Source: an uncultured Loktanella sp. (lineage in GTDB: Bacteria > Pseudomonadota > Alphaproteobacteria > Rhodobacterales > Rhodobacteraceae). Taken from it: a DNA stretch of 64,000 nucleotides. Every line of letters starts with the position of its first letter. The stretch's first letter is position 1. The DNA lies in contig CAKZNT010000032.1 of NCBI GenBank assembly GCA_937132065.1, positions 1 to 64,000 on the forward strand. The letters run 5' to 3'. Position numbers and translations under genes: made by a program. The notes under the pieces were generated by a model. That model made no database searches and was not told where the DNA came from. It saw only the letters and a list, made by a program, of their open reading frames with translations. Shown here in pieces: positions 16,617 to 26,067 of the stretch.

Positions 16617-17852
16617 ATGACCGATCTTATCCGCTCTTGGGTAGACTCCGCCAACGATGCGCAATGCCCATTCCCCGTCAACAACCTGCCGTTCGGGGTC
16701 TTCTCGGCGGGAGATACGCCACGCTGCGCAGTGGCCATTGGCGATCACGTGCTTGATCTCGCCGCGCTGCAATCGGCTGGAATCTTGCCTGATCACGGGT
16801 TCGACCAGCCTGCGCTCAATACGTTCATGGAGAAAGGGAAGGGCGTCTGGGACGCCGTGCGCCAGACGCTGACTGATGCGCTGCGCGAGGGCGCTCAAAC
16901 CGATGTGCTGCGTGATGCGCTTCACGACATGGACGCCGTGACAATGCACATGCCATTTACCGTGGCCGAATACACCGATTTTTACGCGGGCCGCCAACAC
17001 GCGTTTAACGTGGGCTCGCTGTTTCGCGATCCTGCGAACGCGCTTCCGCCAAACTGGCTACATATCCCGATCGGGTATAACGGGCGCGCCTCGACTGTGG
17101 TTGTCTCGGGAACAGACTTCCATCGGCCAAAGGGCCAGTTGAAAGGGCCACAAGTCGAGATGCCGCATTTTGGTGCATGCAAACGGCTCGACATCGAACT
17201 GGAGATGGGCGCCGTTGTTGGCACACCGACCAAGATGGGCACATCGGTCTCAGTCGACGAAGCCGATGACATGATCTTTGGCTATGTGCTTTTGAACGAC
17301 TGGTCAGCCCGCGACATTCAAGCATGGGAATACCAACCGCTCGGGCCGTTTCAGGCAAAGGCATTCGCAACCACGATTAGCCCGTGGGTCGTGACCAAGG
17401 CCGCCTTGCACGCCTTCCGCTGCGACACCCCGCCGCGCGAAAAAGAGTTGCTGCCCCATATCAAAGACACAGGACCGATGCTCTATGACATCGACCTGTC
17501 TGTGACCATGACGCCAAAGGGCGGTGCGCCAACGCAGATTTGCAAGACGAACTACAATACGATGTATTATTCGGCGGCGCAGCAACTCGCGCATCACGCG
17601 TCATCTGGATGTGCCATGCGCACAGGCGATTTGCTTGGGTCTGGCACGATCTCTGGTCCCGACAAGGGAATGTTCGGGTCACTGCTCGAGATGACTTGGG
17701 GTGGCAAGGATCCGATGACGCTGACAGGTGGCGAGACGCGCACCTTTATCGAAGACGGGGATACGCTTGCGCTGCACGGTCACGCGCAGGGTGACGGCTA
17801 CCGTATCGGCTTTGGCCCTTGCGTTGGTGCGATCCTGCCAGCTAACGACTAA
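16617..17852 (+). CDS. fahA: Fumarylacetoacetase
   Basis: 411 residues. It hydrolyses fumarylacetoacetate to fumarate and acetoacetate, the last step of the homogentisate route. The N-terminal SH3-like domain runs to about 115, then comes the catalytic FAH domain: YTDFYAGRQHAFNVG (metal Asp and catalytic His), DIELEMGAVVG (metal Glu) and NDWSARDIQAWEYQPLGPF. GAAGGAAATAAA precedes the ATG. It is the last gene of the rightward operon and is followed by a hairpin. Confidence 0.95.
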   Translation: MTDLIRSWVDSANDAQCPFPVNNLPFGVFSAGDTPRCAVAIGDHVLDLAALQSAGILPDHGFDQPALNTFMEKGKGVWDAVRQTLTDALREGAQTDVLRDALHDMDAVTMHMPFTVAEYTDFYAGRQHAFNVGSLFRDPANALPPNWLHIPIGYNGRASTVVVSGTDFHRPKGQLKGPQVEMPHFGACKRLDIELEMGAVVGTPTKMGTSVSVDEADDMIFGYVLLNDWSARDIQAWEYQPLGPFQAKAFATTISPWVVTKAALHAFRCDTPPREKELLPHIKDTGPMLYDIDLSVTMTPKGGAPTQICKTNYNTMYYSAAQQLAHHASSGCAMRTGDLLGSGTISGPDKGMFGSLLEMTWGGKDPMTLTGGETRTFIEDGDTLALHGHAQGDGYRIGFGPCVGAILPAND

Positions 17853-17869
17853 GGCGCGCTAGAAACAAA

Positions 17870-17903
17870 ACGCTGCACATCGGGTCGACCCTTTGTGCAG
17901 CGT
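17870..17903. terminator. Terminator hairpin between fahA and paaX
   Basis: 10-bp perfect arms ACGCTGCACA / TGTGCAGCGT enclose a loop that is itself a palindrome (GGGTCGACCC). On the leftward strand the stem is followed by TTTTGTTTC, so it should terminate paaX. On the rightward strand it is not followed by T. Confidence 0.65.
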
Positions 17904-17904
17904 G

Positions 17905-18690
17905 CTACCCGACAACGTCCTTGGCAGCAGCCTCTAGCGTGTCCAGTCGGGGTGTCGGATACTGGGCGAGCAAGGCGGCAACCATCTCTCTGCACTGCGG
18001 GCCAGCCCATCCCTTTGCAAACACGTGATCGGGCAAAAGCGGCGTCTTCAAAATGATCCGCCGCCAGCCATGCACAACCAGCACACGTAATGCCGCAACC
18101 TCCAAGGGGGGCAGCACAGGCGCAAGTTGCGGCGCGGCTCTGCACAAGGCAGCGGCAAAACCCTCGCACATCTGCAAGGTCTGGCGCTCGCAAATCTTGG
18201 CCGAAATCCAGTCGGGCACGGCTGTCTGCGCTGTTAGAGGGGTCACAAACGCTTGTAGCGAGGCGGGTTGCTGCGCGGTGACCAAGACATTCGAAGAGAC
18301 CCATGTGCCTGCCGCCGTGTCACCCTGAACAGGTTTGCTAGGGTTGAAAACTGCCAGCCATGCATGATCTGCGGCAGGTCCGTCTGCGTAGATGCGTGGT
18401 GTCGCTTGGGCGCTTTGGGCGCGGCCCCACGGGGTCAGGAAGTAGACGCTATTGCGGCCAATACGCTGGCTGTCGATCCAGCCTTCCTTGCGCAGGCGGT
18501 GGATCGCGACGCGCATGGCTTCGGGCTTGATCCCGATCTTCTCGGTCAGCTGGCTAAGCAAAGCACCACTGACCTGCGACCCCTCGTCTTGGGCAAGGTC
18601 ACCGAATACCGAAATCAAAAGGGACCAGACCCGCGGGTTTTGGTCCTGTGTCAGATGGCTAACGGCAGCGGTGAACGACGGGCTTTGCAT
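17905..18690 (-). CDS. paaX: PaaX-family repressor of phenylacetate catabolism
   Basis: 261 residues. N-terminal winged helix (about 20-95: VWSLLISVFGDLA, then MRVAIHRLRKEGWIDSQRIGRNSVYFLTPWG), then the PaaX central and C-terminal domains. PaaX proteins repress paa genes until phenylacetyl-CoA binds. It sits 38 nt after paaZ in the same leftward unit. With the TetR-type gene at 25455, this cluster carries two candidate regulators. Confidence 0.88.
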   Translation of the reverse strand: MQSPSFTAAVSHLTQDQNPRVWSLLISVFGDLAQDEGSQVSGALLSQLTEKIGIKPEAMRVAIHRLRKEGWIDSQRIGRNSVYFLTPWGRAQSAQATPRIYADGPAADHAWLAVFNPSKPVQGDTAAGTWVSSNVLVTAQQPASLQAFVTPLTAQTAVPDWISAKICERQTLQMCEGFAAALCRAAPQLAPVLPPLEVAALRVLVVHGWRRIILKTPLLPDHVFAKGWAGPQCREMVAALLAQYPTPRLDTLEAAAKDVVG

Positions 18691-18728
18691 AGGCGGTGTG
18701 TAGACCGCCCATGCTCATTTTCCAAGCC

Positions 18729-20765
18729 TCATGCGTTATAGGCGTTCATCGTCAACAGCTCGTATTCCGCGACCAACTCATCGTCTTGATTGGTCAGGGT
18801 CACATGCCAACGGACCTCGCCGTATTCTTCATTGCGCGGGGTCTTATGCTTGACCGTCAGGCGGACCTTGATGGTGTCACCTGCCTCAACTGGCTTCATA
18901 AAGCGCAGTGAATCGAGGCCCGTATTCGCCAGAACAGGCCCTTCGTTCGGCTCGACAAACATGCCCGCAGCAAAGCTTAGCAATAGATACCCGTGCGCCA
19001 CACGACCCGGAAAGAACGGGTTCCGCTTGGCGGCAGCATCATCCATGTGGGCATAGAACGTATCACCCGTAAAGTTTGCGAAATGCGCGATGTCGTCCAG
19101 CGTGATCTCGCGCGGATCCGTGTGGATCGTTTCACCAATTTCGAGGTCGGTAAACGTGCGGGTGAACGGATGGGCTGGCGCGGGTTTCTCGGTCGCACCG
19201 GGAGCCCACTTTCGGCCAATCGCAGTCAGGATGTCAGGGCTACCCTGAATTGCCGTGCGCTGCATGTAATGCATCACGCCACGCACACCGCCCAGCTCCT
19301 CGCCACCACCAGCACGGCCAGGACCACCATGCACCATATGGGGCAGGGGCGATCCGTGACCTGTCGATTCCTTCATACTGTCGCGGTTGTTGAAATACAG
19401 ACGACCGTGGAACGCACCAGCACCCAGCGCGACCTCGCGGGCCACCTCGGGGTCATGGGTGATTACCGATGCGACAAGTGACCCCTCGCCACGGTTGACC
19501 AATGCGATGGCGTGATCCAGATCGCGGTAGCCCATGATCGTGGAAACAGGGCCAAAGGCTTCTGTGTCATGAACACGGGTCGCACCATCAGGGTCGCCAC
19601 AGTGGAATAGCATCGGCGGCAGGAACGCACCCTTCTCGGCATCCGCGCCCTGCACAGCAAAATCATCGGGGTCGCCATAAACGCGCTCGGCTTCACTGCC
19701 AATGATCTTGATCTTCTCCAGCACATCGCGCTTTTGGCTGCCTGATACCAATGCGCCCATGCGGGTGGTCTCTAGCTGCGGGTCGCCGATCACGGTCTTG
19801 GCCAGTCGCGCGCTCAGGGCTTGGATCACATCATCGACCTGCGCTTGCGGCGCAATGATACGGCGCACGGCGGTGCATTTCTGACCGGCTTTGGTCGTCA
19901 TCTCGCGGTGAACCTCTTTGATGAACAAATCAAATTCAGGGGTTCCCATTACGGCATCAGGCCCAAGAATGGAGGCGTTCAGACTATCTTGCTCGGCCAC
20001 AAACTTGATCGAATTGCGCAGGATATGCGGCGCAGAGCGTAACTTGAACGCGGTTTGCGCAGAGCCGGTAAAGCTGACGATATCCTGACAGGTCAAACGG
20101 TCGAGCATGTCGCCCAACCCACCCGAAACCAGCTGCAACGCACCGGCGGGCAAAATGCCGCTGTCGAGCATGATCTTCACAGCAAGCTCGGTGACATAGC
20201 TTGTCGCCGTGGCGGGCTTCACAATCGCGGGCACACCCGCAAGCAAGGTCGGCGCGAGCTTCTCAAGCATCCCCCAAACAGGAAAGTTGAAGGCGTTGAT
20301 GTGAACGGCAACACCCTGCATCGACGTGGCAATATGTTGGCCCAGAAACGTGCCATTTCGCGACAGTTGCTCGACGTCGCCATCAAGATAAACATGCGCG
20401 TCAGGCATTTCGCGCCGCCCCTTGGAGGCGAACACGAACATCGTCCCGATGCCGCCGTCGATATCGACCATGTGATCGGATTGGGTCGCACCCGTCGCAA
20501 ATGATAGATCATATAGCGCCTGCTTGTGTTTACCCAATTCAGCGGCCAGCGCCTTGAGCATGCGCGCGCGATCATGAAACGTCAGGGCGCGCAGGGCAGG
20601 GCCGCCCGTCTTGCGGGCATAATCCAGCATCTCCTGCACATCGAGCGCATCATTGCCAGCGCGGCCAAGTGGCGCGCCCGTGACCGCGTTTTCGATCATC
20701 CGCGCGTTCGCATCAGGGGTGATCCATTGACCAGCGGCAAAACTTTTGACGTCGATGAGGCTCAT
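18729..20765 (-). CDS. paaZ: Bifunctional oxepin-CoA hydrolase / semialdehyde dehydrogenase PaaZ
   Basis: 678 residues from ATG 20765 (AAAGGAAACGAC upstream; an in-frame start at 20828 lies inside the upstream gene). The N-terminal aldehyde dehydrogenase domain (about 1-520) has the catalytic Glu in FVAEQDSLNAS and Cys in AGQKCTAVRRI. The C-terminal MaoC-type hydratase (about 540-678) has the Asp/His pair in FTGDTFYAHMDD. Both active sites are intact, so it should open the oxepin-CoA ring and oxidise the aldehyde to 3-oxo-5,6-dehydrosuberyl-CoA. Confidence 0.95.
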   Translation of the reverse strand: MSLIDVKSFAAGQWITPDANARMIENAVTGAPLGRAGNDALDVQEMLDYARKTGGPALRALTFHDRARMLKALAAELGKHKQALYDLSFATGATQSDHMVDIDGGIGTMFVFASKGRREMPDAHVYLDGDVEQLSRNGTFLGQHIATSMQGVAVHINAFNFPVWGMLEKLAPTLLAGVPAIVKPATATSYVTELAVKIMLDSGILPAGALQLVSGGLGDMLDRLTCQDIVSFTGSAQTAFKLRSAPHILRNSIKFVAEQDSLNASILGPDAVMGTPEFDLFIKEVHREMTTKAGQKCTAVRRIIAPQAQVDDVIQALSARLAKTVIGDPQLETTRMGALVSGSQKRDVLEKIKIIGSEAERVYGDPDDFAVQGADAEKGAFLPPMLFHCGDPDGATRVHDTEAFGPVSTIMGYRDLDHAIALVNRGEGSLVASVITHDPEVAREVALGAGAFHGRLYFNNRDSMKESTGHGSPLPHMVHGGPGRAGGGEELGGVRGVMHYMQRTAIQGSPDILTAIGRKWAPGATEKPAPAHPFTRTFTDLEIGETIHTDPREITLDDIAHFANFTGDTFYAHMDDAAAKRNPFFPGRVAHGYLLLSFAAGMFVEPNEGPVLANTGLDSLRFMKPVEAGDTIKVRLTVKHKTPRNEEYGEVRWHVTLTNQDDELVAEYELLTMNAYNA

Positions 20766-20800
20766 GTCGTTTCCTTTCGTGTGGGCCGATTGCCCTGCAT

Positions 20801-22810
20801 TTATTGATAGCGGCGCGCGCGGGTCCAAGAGCCGGGGCTCTGGGCATCCAGCACCTTGAGAGCGGCACGGATCGGGGCGTCACCAAGGGTTTGTGCGGCA
20901 AACATCGGGCCACCCCGCCAGCGGGGAAAACCGTAACCGTGCAGCTTCACGATATCGACGGCGGCATCGTTTTCTGCGATCCCCTCGTCAACAATCCGCG
21001 CGCCCTCATTGGCCATAGCCGCGAGGAGTTGGGTCTGAATCTGGTCTTGGGTGTAAGGCTGGCGGATGATGGCATTTTGCGCCGAATACTGCACAATCAG
21101 GTCGGTCACGATGGGATCAACCTGCGGGGCGCGGTCTTCAGGCGAATAGGCATACCAGCCCTTTGCGGCACGTTGGCCCAAACGGCCAAGGTCGCAAAGC
21201 TGGTCGGAAATCGCGACATAGCGCTCGTTTGGTGCGCGTGTTGCATCCTGTCTGCGGCGGTTGGCTTGGGCGATTTGCAGTCCGCTCATGTCTTGTGCTT
21301 CAAAGGGGCCCATCGCCATGCCATAGGCGCGCATCGCATCGTCAATCTGTCGGGGCAACGCGCCATCAGCCAGCATATATTCCGCCGCACGCCGATAGGC
21401 CGCGAGCATGCGATTGCCAATGAAACCATCACAAATACCCGACAGAACGCCGACCTTGCGCAACCGCTTTGCCAAGGAAAAAGCGGTCGCAAGGGTATCG
21501 GTCGATGTCGCGGGCAGCTTGACCACCTCAAGCAGTTTCATGATGTGGGCGGGCGAAAAGAAGTGCAGTCCAACACAGCGGGACGGATTGGCGATACCTG
21601 CAAAAATGTCGCGCGGATCTAGATATGACGTGTTCGTCGCAAGTATGGCATCCTCTGCCATGACCGCCGCGAGACTGGCAAACGCTGCGTTCTTCACCGC
21701 GACATCCTCGAACACCGCCTCGATCGCGAGATCGGCATCACGGGCAATGCCAAAATCCGTGCCGACGGAAAATGATCCCACTTGCGCGTCGTGTTTCGCC
21801 TGATTGATCTTGCCACGCTTGAGAGCACCGGCAATCAGCCCCCGCACACGGTCCTGCGCGGCATCCGCGCTCGGCTGGTCACGCTCGATTGTTGCAACCG
21901 TGTAGCCCGCCGCCAGAAACGCCGCAGCAATCCCTGCGCCCATGAGGCCACCGCCAACGATTGCCACCCGCGCAATATCCTTTGCCGTTGCGCCCGCAAT
22001 TTCGGCAGGCTGGGCCACGGCGCGCTCCGCGAAAAATGCGTGGCGCAATGCACGGCTTTCGTCCGAGGACCGCAGTGAAAGATGCAATGCACGCTCTTTG
22101 GGTTGCCCGATTTCATATGGGTCAACGGCCCATTGCAGCGCATCCAGATTGTGCAGCGGCGCCGCCTGACCGCGCGCACGTTTCTTCAACACATCGCGCT
22201 TTTGAGCAAACCAGTCGGGTGCAACGGGCGGGGCCGTGCGCTTTGAAACAGGGGTTGGCGTCGCCTTTGCAAGGTCCGACAATGCACCCTCGAAATCGTC
22301 GCTGATCACATCAATCGCGCCAAGCGAAAGCGCCTCTTGCGCGCTCAGCAATTTACCCGAACAGGCCAGATCGACGGCAGCTTCCCAGCCAAACAAACGG
22401 GGGCCACGCTGCGTGCCGCCCGCGCCTGGAACAAGCCCGACATTCACTTCGGGCAGGCCGAATTTTGTGGTCGCAGCGGCGATCCGATAGGCGCATCCCA
22501 TCGCAATTTCCAAGCCGCCGCCCAGCACAGTGCCATGCATGGCTGCAACAAAAGGGGTCTCGCTGGCCTCAATCGCATCTATAACATCGGGAAGGTGGGG
22601 TTCCTGCGCGGGGGCGTCAAACTCGCTCATGTCGCCACCCGCAATGAACGTGCGACCTTCACAGCGCAGGATAGCGAGGCGCGCACCCTGCACCTTTTGG
22701 ACGGCATCAAGAAGCCCTTGGCGCAAAGCGGTCGAGGTTGCGTTGACAGGGGGGTTGTTCACCGTCACCCAAGCCAACCCGTTTTGCGTGTGAATATCGA
22801 CAATGCCCAC
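20801..22810 (-). CDS. Fused enoyl-CoA hydratase / 3-hydroxyacyl-CoA dehydrogenase
   Basis: 669 residues from GTG 22810 with a strong GGAGG. The N-terminal crotonase domain (about 1-190) includes AAMHGTVLGGGLEIAMGC. The NAD-binding GGGLMGAGIAAAFLAAGY is near 290, and the dehydrogenase C-terminal domains run to the end (FFSPAHIMKLLEVV). It would replace separate PaaF and PaaH in the beta-oxidation part of phenylacetate breakdown, and might also serve general fatty acids (FadJ-like). It is the first gene of the unit with paaZ and paaX. Confidence 0.9.
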   Translation of the reverse strand: MGIVDIHTQNGLAWVTVNNPPVNATSTALRQGLLDAVQKVQGARLAILRCEGRTFIAGGDMSEFDAPAQEPHLPDVIDAIEASETPFVAAMHGTVLGGGLEIAMGCAYRIAAATTKFGLPEVNVGLVPGAGGTQRGPRLFGWEAAVDLACSGKLLSAQEALSLGAIDVISDDFEGALSDLAKATPTPVSKRTAPPVAPDWFAQKRDVLKKRARGQAAPLHNLDALQWAVDPYEIGQPKERALHLSLRSSDESRALRHAFFAERAVAQPAEIAGATAKDIARVAIVGGGLMGAGIAAAFLAAGYTVATIERDQPSADAAQDRVRGLIAGALKRGKINQAKHDAQVGSFSVGTDFGIARDADLAIEAVFEDVAVKNAAFASLAAVMAEDAILATNTSYLDPRDIFAGIANPSRCVGLHFFSPAHIMKLLEVVKLPATSTDTLATAFSLAKRLRKVGVLSGICDGFIGNRMLAAYRRAAEYMLADGALPRQIDDAMRAYGMAMGPFEAQDMSGLQIAQANRRRQDATRAPNERYVAISDQLCDLGRLGQRAAKGWYAYSPEDRAPQVDPIVTDLIVQYSAQNAIIRQPYTQDQIQTQLLAAMANEGARIVDEGIAENDAAVDIVKLHGYGFPRWRGGPMFAAQTLGDAPIRAALKVLDAQSPGSWTRARRYQ

Positions 22811-22848
22811 GACGTATCCTCCAGAGAATCACCAGTGCAATATTAATT

Positions 22849-22863
22849 GACCAACCGGTCGGT
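22849..22863. promoter_or_regulatory. PaaR (TetR) box in the divergent paa promoter
   Basis: GACCAACCGGTCGGT lies between the leftward hydratase/dehydrogenase gene and rightward paaG. Inverted arms GACC-N4-GGTC form the core. 13 of 15 bases match the site before paaJ at 31705, with mismatches only in the centre. Confidence 0.65.
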
Positions 22864-22905
22864 TTATGCAAGTCTTTATCCAACAACGTAAGGGCGCAAT
22901 TCCAA

Positions 22906-23691
22906 ATGACAGATACAATTCTCGTGCAAACCCATGATAACTGGGCAGAAATCACGCTAAACCGTCCCGAGCGACTCAACAGCTTTAATAGCGAGATGCA
23001 TCTGGCCTTGCGCGCCGCAATCGAGACCGCACGCGACAATGGCGCACGCGCGATCCTTTTGACAGGCGCAGGGCGCGGGTTTTGCGCAGGTCAGGATCTC
23101 GGGGACCGTGACCCTTCCAAAATGACCGGACCGCCCGATTTGGGAGAAACCGTGCGCACATACTACGGCCCTTTGGTGCGCCTGATCCGGTCCTTGGAGT
23201 TCCCCGTTGTCTGTGCCGTCAACGGCGTGGCGGCGGGTGCGGGGGCCAATCTGGCGCTGGCTTGCGACATCGTCCTTGCCGCGCAAAGTGCAAAGTTTAT
23301 CCAGTCGTTTTCCAAGGTTGGGCTGATCCCTGACACAGGGGGGAGCTGGCACTTGCCGCGACTTCTGGGCGAAGCGCGCGCCAAGGGGCTGGCCTTCACC
23401 GCACAACCCTTGCCCGCACAGCAGGCCGAGGACTGGGGGCTGATCTGGAAGGCCTTGCCCGACGACGACCTGATGACACAAGCGCGGGACATGACGGCAA
23501 ACTTCGCCAATGGCCCCACACTTGGGCTCGGCCTTAGCAAGGCAGCGATTCAGGCAGCGGCGACAGACACGCTCCAAGAGCACCTCGATCTGGAAGCGAC
23601 CTACATGAAGACCTGTGGCGAAAGCGCGGACTACGCCGAAGGTGTATCTGCCTTTCTTGAAAAGCGCGCGCCGCACTTCAAAGGGAAATGA
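22906..23691 (+). CDS. paaG: 1,2-epoxyphenylacetyl-CoA isomerase PaaG
   Basis: 261 residues, crotonase family. It isomerises the ring epoxide to oxepin-CoA, and possibly the later enoyl-CoA double bond. Features are AILLTGAGRGFCAGQDLGDRD (oxyanion-hole region, about 47-67), VNGVAAGAGANLALACDIV and the helix GLIPDTGGSW, whose Asp is the likely catalytic residue. It is first in the rightward unit paaG-paaI-paaK-paaR. Its stop is overlapped by the paaI start. Confidence 0.92.
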   Translation: MTDTILVQTHDNWAEITLNRPERLNSFNSEMHLALRAAIETARDNGARAILLTGAGRGFCAGQDLGDRDPSKMTGPPDLGETVRTYYGPLVRLIRSLEFPVVCAVNGVAAGAGANLALACDIVLAAQSAKFIQSFSKVGLIPDTGGSWHLPRLLGEARAKGLAFTAQPLPAQQAEDWGLIWKALPDDDLMTQARDMTANFANGPTLGLGLSKAAIQAAATDTLQEHLDLEATYMKTCGESADYAEGVSAFLEKRAPHFKGK

Positions 23692-24119
23692 GCATGACAG
23701 CAAAAGAGCGGGCACAAAAAGCCGCCGCAGCAATGTGGGGCGCAGACGGGGCATCACAATGGCTCGGCATGACACTGGATCACGTGGACGAGGGGCACGC
23801 GATCCTTGGGCTGACCGTTCAAAAGCATCATTGCAACGGCCACGGAAACTGCCACGGCGGTATCATCTTTGCTTTGGCCGATAGCGCTTTTGCGTTTGCC
23901 TGCAACAGCAGAAATCAGGCCACCGTGGGGCAGCACGCCAACATTAGCTACGTCGCCCCCGTGCGGCTTGGCGACCAGTTGACGGCGACCGCCAATGAGA
24001 CATCACAGGTCGGGCGCAACGGCATCTATGACGTGCGCGTGACGAACCAGAACAACATAGCAGTCGCAGAAATGCGCGGCATGTCGCGGTCAATCAAAGG
24101 CCAGCTGTTTACAGAATAA
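23688..24119 (+). CDS. paaI: Hydroxyphenylacetyl-CoA thioesterase PaaI
   Basis: 143 residues with a hotdog fold. The signature HCNGHGNCHGGIIFALADSA (about 45-64) carries the catalytic Asn/Asp region. PaaI rescues CoA trapped as dead-end thioesters in this pathway. It starts inside the paaG stop (ATGA); ATG 23694 is an alternative two codons later. Confidence 0.92.
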   Translation: MSMTAKERAQKAAAAMWGADGASQWLGMTLDHVDEGHAILGLTVQKHHCNGHGNCHGGIIFALADSAFAFACNSRNQATVGQHANISYVAPVRLGDQLTATANETSQVGRNGIYDVRVTNQNNIAVAEMRGMSRSIKGQLFTE

Positions 24120-24141
24120 GCGAGGGATGGAGGTCCACACC

Positions 24142-25452
24142 ATGAAAGATTTAAGCCCGAAGACATCGGATTTGGAAGCAATCGAAACCGCCAGCCGTGA
24201 CGAAATTCAGGCGCTTCAATTAAAGCGGATGCAATGGTCGCTGCGCCACGCCTACGACAACGTTGCGATGTATCGCGAACGGTTCGACGCGGCAGGGGTG
24301 CACCCCGATGACCTGAAAGACCTCAAAGATCTCGCGAAATTTCCCTTCACCTACAAAAACGATCTGCGCGATAACTATCCGTTCGGGTTGACGGCTGTGC
24401 CACGGGACAAACTGGCGCGGGTCCATGCCTCTTCGGGAACAACAGGCAAGGCGACCGTTGTTGTTTACACCAAAAACGACCTCGACGTTTGGGCCGACAC
24501 ACTGGCGCGCAGCTTGCGGGCGTCGGGGCTTCGCGCTGGCGATATGGTCCATAACGCCTATGGGTATGGGCTGTTCACTGGCGGGCTTGGCGCGCATTAC
24601 GGTATCGAACGGCTGGGCGGAACCGTCGTGCCAATGGGCGGCGGACAGACGGAAAAACAGGTCGGCCTGATTACCGATTTCCAACCCAAAGGGATCATGG
24701 TCACCCCGTCATACATGCTCAATATCCTCGAAGGGTTCCACAAGGCGGGCATTGATCCGCGATCCTCGTCCCTTCAGGTCGGTGTCTTTGGCGCCGAGCC
24801 GTGGACCAACGCGATGCGTAAAGAGGTGGAAGACGCCTTTGATATGCATGCCGTCGATATCTACGGGCTGAGCGAAATCATGGGGCCGGGTGTGGCCAAC
24901 GAGTGCGTCGAAACCAAGGACGGGTTGCACGTCTGGGAAGACCACTATTACCCCGAGATCATCAACCCCGCGACGGGAGAGGTCGTCGAGGACGGTGAAG
25001 AGGGCGAGCTTGTCTTTACCACCCTGACCAAAGAAGGGATGCCGATGATCCGCTACCGCACCCGCGATTTGACGCGGCTCTTGCCGGGGACTGCGCGGAG
25101 CATGCGGCGGATGGAAAAGATCACGGGGCGCTCTGACGATATGATCATTTTGCGCGGCGTGAACGTGTTCCCGACCCAGATCGAGGAACAGGTCATGGCC
25201 ACAGGTGGACTTGCGCCTTACTTCCAGATCGAACTCTTCAAGTCGGGGCGCATGGACGCCATGCGAGTGTTCGTGGAGGCCACGCCCAATGCTGCGGATG
25301 AACTATCCAAGACTGCTGCGGCGCGGATGTTGACCAAGCACGTCAAGGATATGGTTGGTGTCTCGACCGAAGTTGTCGTAGGTGATCCGGGATCCGTTGC
25401 GCGCAGCCAAGGCAAGGCCGTCCGCGTTCTGGACAACCGGAACAAGGATTAA
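24142..25452 (+). CDS. paaK: Phenylacetate-CoA ligase
   Basis: 436 residues from ATG 24142, chosen over ATG 24127 because GGAGG overlaps the earlier codon and is well spaced from the later one. It activates phenylacetate with ATP and CoA, the first step. AMP-forming motifs are SSGTTGKATVVVYT (about 96-109), YGLSEIMGPG, YRTRDLTRLLPG and the RSDDMIILRGVNVFP segment near the C-terminal domain. It is followed after 2 nt by the TetR gene. Confidence 0.95.
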   Translation: MKDLSPKTSDLEAIETASRDEIQALQLKRMQWSLRHAYDNVAMYRERFDAAGVHPDDLKDLKDLAKFPFTYKNDLRDNYPFGLTAVPRDKLARVHASSGTTGKATVVVYTKNDLDVWADTLARSLRASGLRAGDMVHNAYGYGLFTGGLGAHYGIERLGGTVVPMGGGQTEKQVGLITDFQPKGIMVTPSYMLNILEGFHKAGIDPRSSSLQVGVFGAEPWTNAMRKEVEDAFDMHAVDIYGLSEIMGPGVANECVETKDGLHVWEDHYYPEIINPATGEVVEDGEEGELVFTTLTKEGMPMIRYRTRDLTRLLPGTARSMRRMEKITGRSDDMIILRGVNVFPTQIEEQVMATGGLAPYFQIELFKSGRMDAMRVFVEATPNAADELSKTAAARMLTKHVKDMVGVSTEVVVGDPGSVARSQGKAVRVLDNRNKD

Positions 25453-25454
25453 AC

Positions 25455-26051
25455 GTGTCGCGCCCCATAGCAAAAGACCACGAAGAAAAGCGGTCCCATA
25501 TTTTGAAAGTCGCCGCGCGCGTGTTTGCCGAGACGGGCTATGCGCGTGCGTCAATGTCGCAGGTGGCAAAGGATTGCGGCATCTCGAAAGCCAATATCTA
25601 TCACTACTACAGCAGCAAGGACGCCTTGCTGTTCGACATTCTGGATACCTACCTGTCGGCACTCAGGGATCGCATTATCGGCCTTGATCTGACAGGGCTT
25701 GAACCAAGCAAGCAGCTAGGGCGCATCGTGGGTGAAACCCTACGGGCCTATGAAGGGATGGATCGGGAACACAAAATCCAGACCGAGGGCATTCCATCCC
25801 TGCCCGTCGAGCAGCAACGCACCCTCAAGGCCTATCAACGCGACCTCGTTGAACAACTCAGCGATGTGGTCGCGCAGATTGCCCCCGATGTCTTTGCCAA
25901 TGATCCGCGCAAGCTACGCGCGACCGTGATGTCAATTTTCGGGATGTTGAACTGGTTCTACATGTGGAACGGCAACGCAGACCATAATGCGCGCGACGAC
26001 TATGCAAAACTGGTGACACAGCTCACCGTCGCAGGGGTGCACGGCCTCTAA
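25455..26051 (+). CDS. paaR: TetR-family regulator PaaR
   Basis: 198 residues from GTG 25455. The N-terminal TetR helix-turn-helix (about 10-57) reads ARVFAETGYARASMSQVAKD then KANIYHYYSSKDALLF. Co-transcription with paaGIK and the presence of two GACCAnnCGGTCGGT palindromes at paa promoters fit a repressor released by phenylacetyl-CoA, as described for PaaR in betaproteobacteria. A small CGGCCT-CTAA-AGGCCG hairpin spans its stop codon. Confidence 0.85.
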   Translation: MSRPIAKDHEEKRSHILKVAARVFAETGYARASMSQVAKDCGISKANIYHYYSSKDALLFDILDTYLSALRDRIIGLDLTGLEPSKQLGRIVGETLRAYEGMDREHKIQTEGIPSLPVEQQRTLKAYQRDLVEQLSDVVAQIAPDVFANDPRKLRATVMSIFGMLNWFYMWNGNADHNARDDYAKLVTQLTVAGVHGL

Positions 26052-26067
26052 AGGCCGCGCTTTCAAC

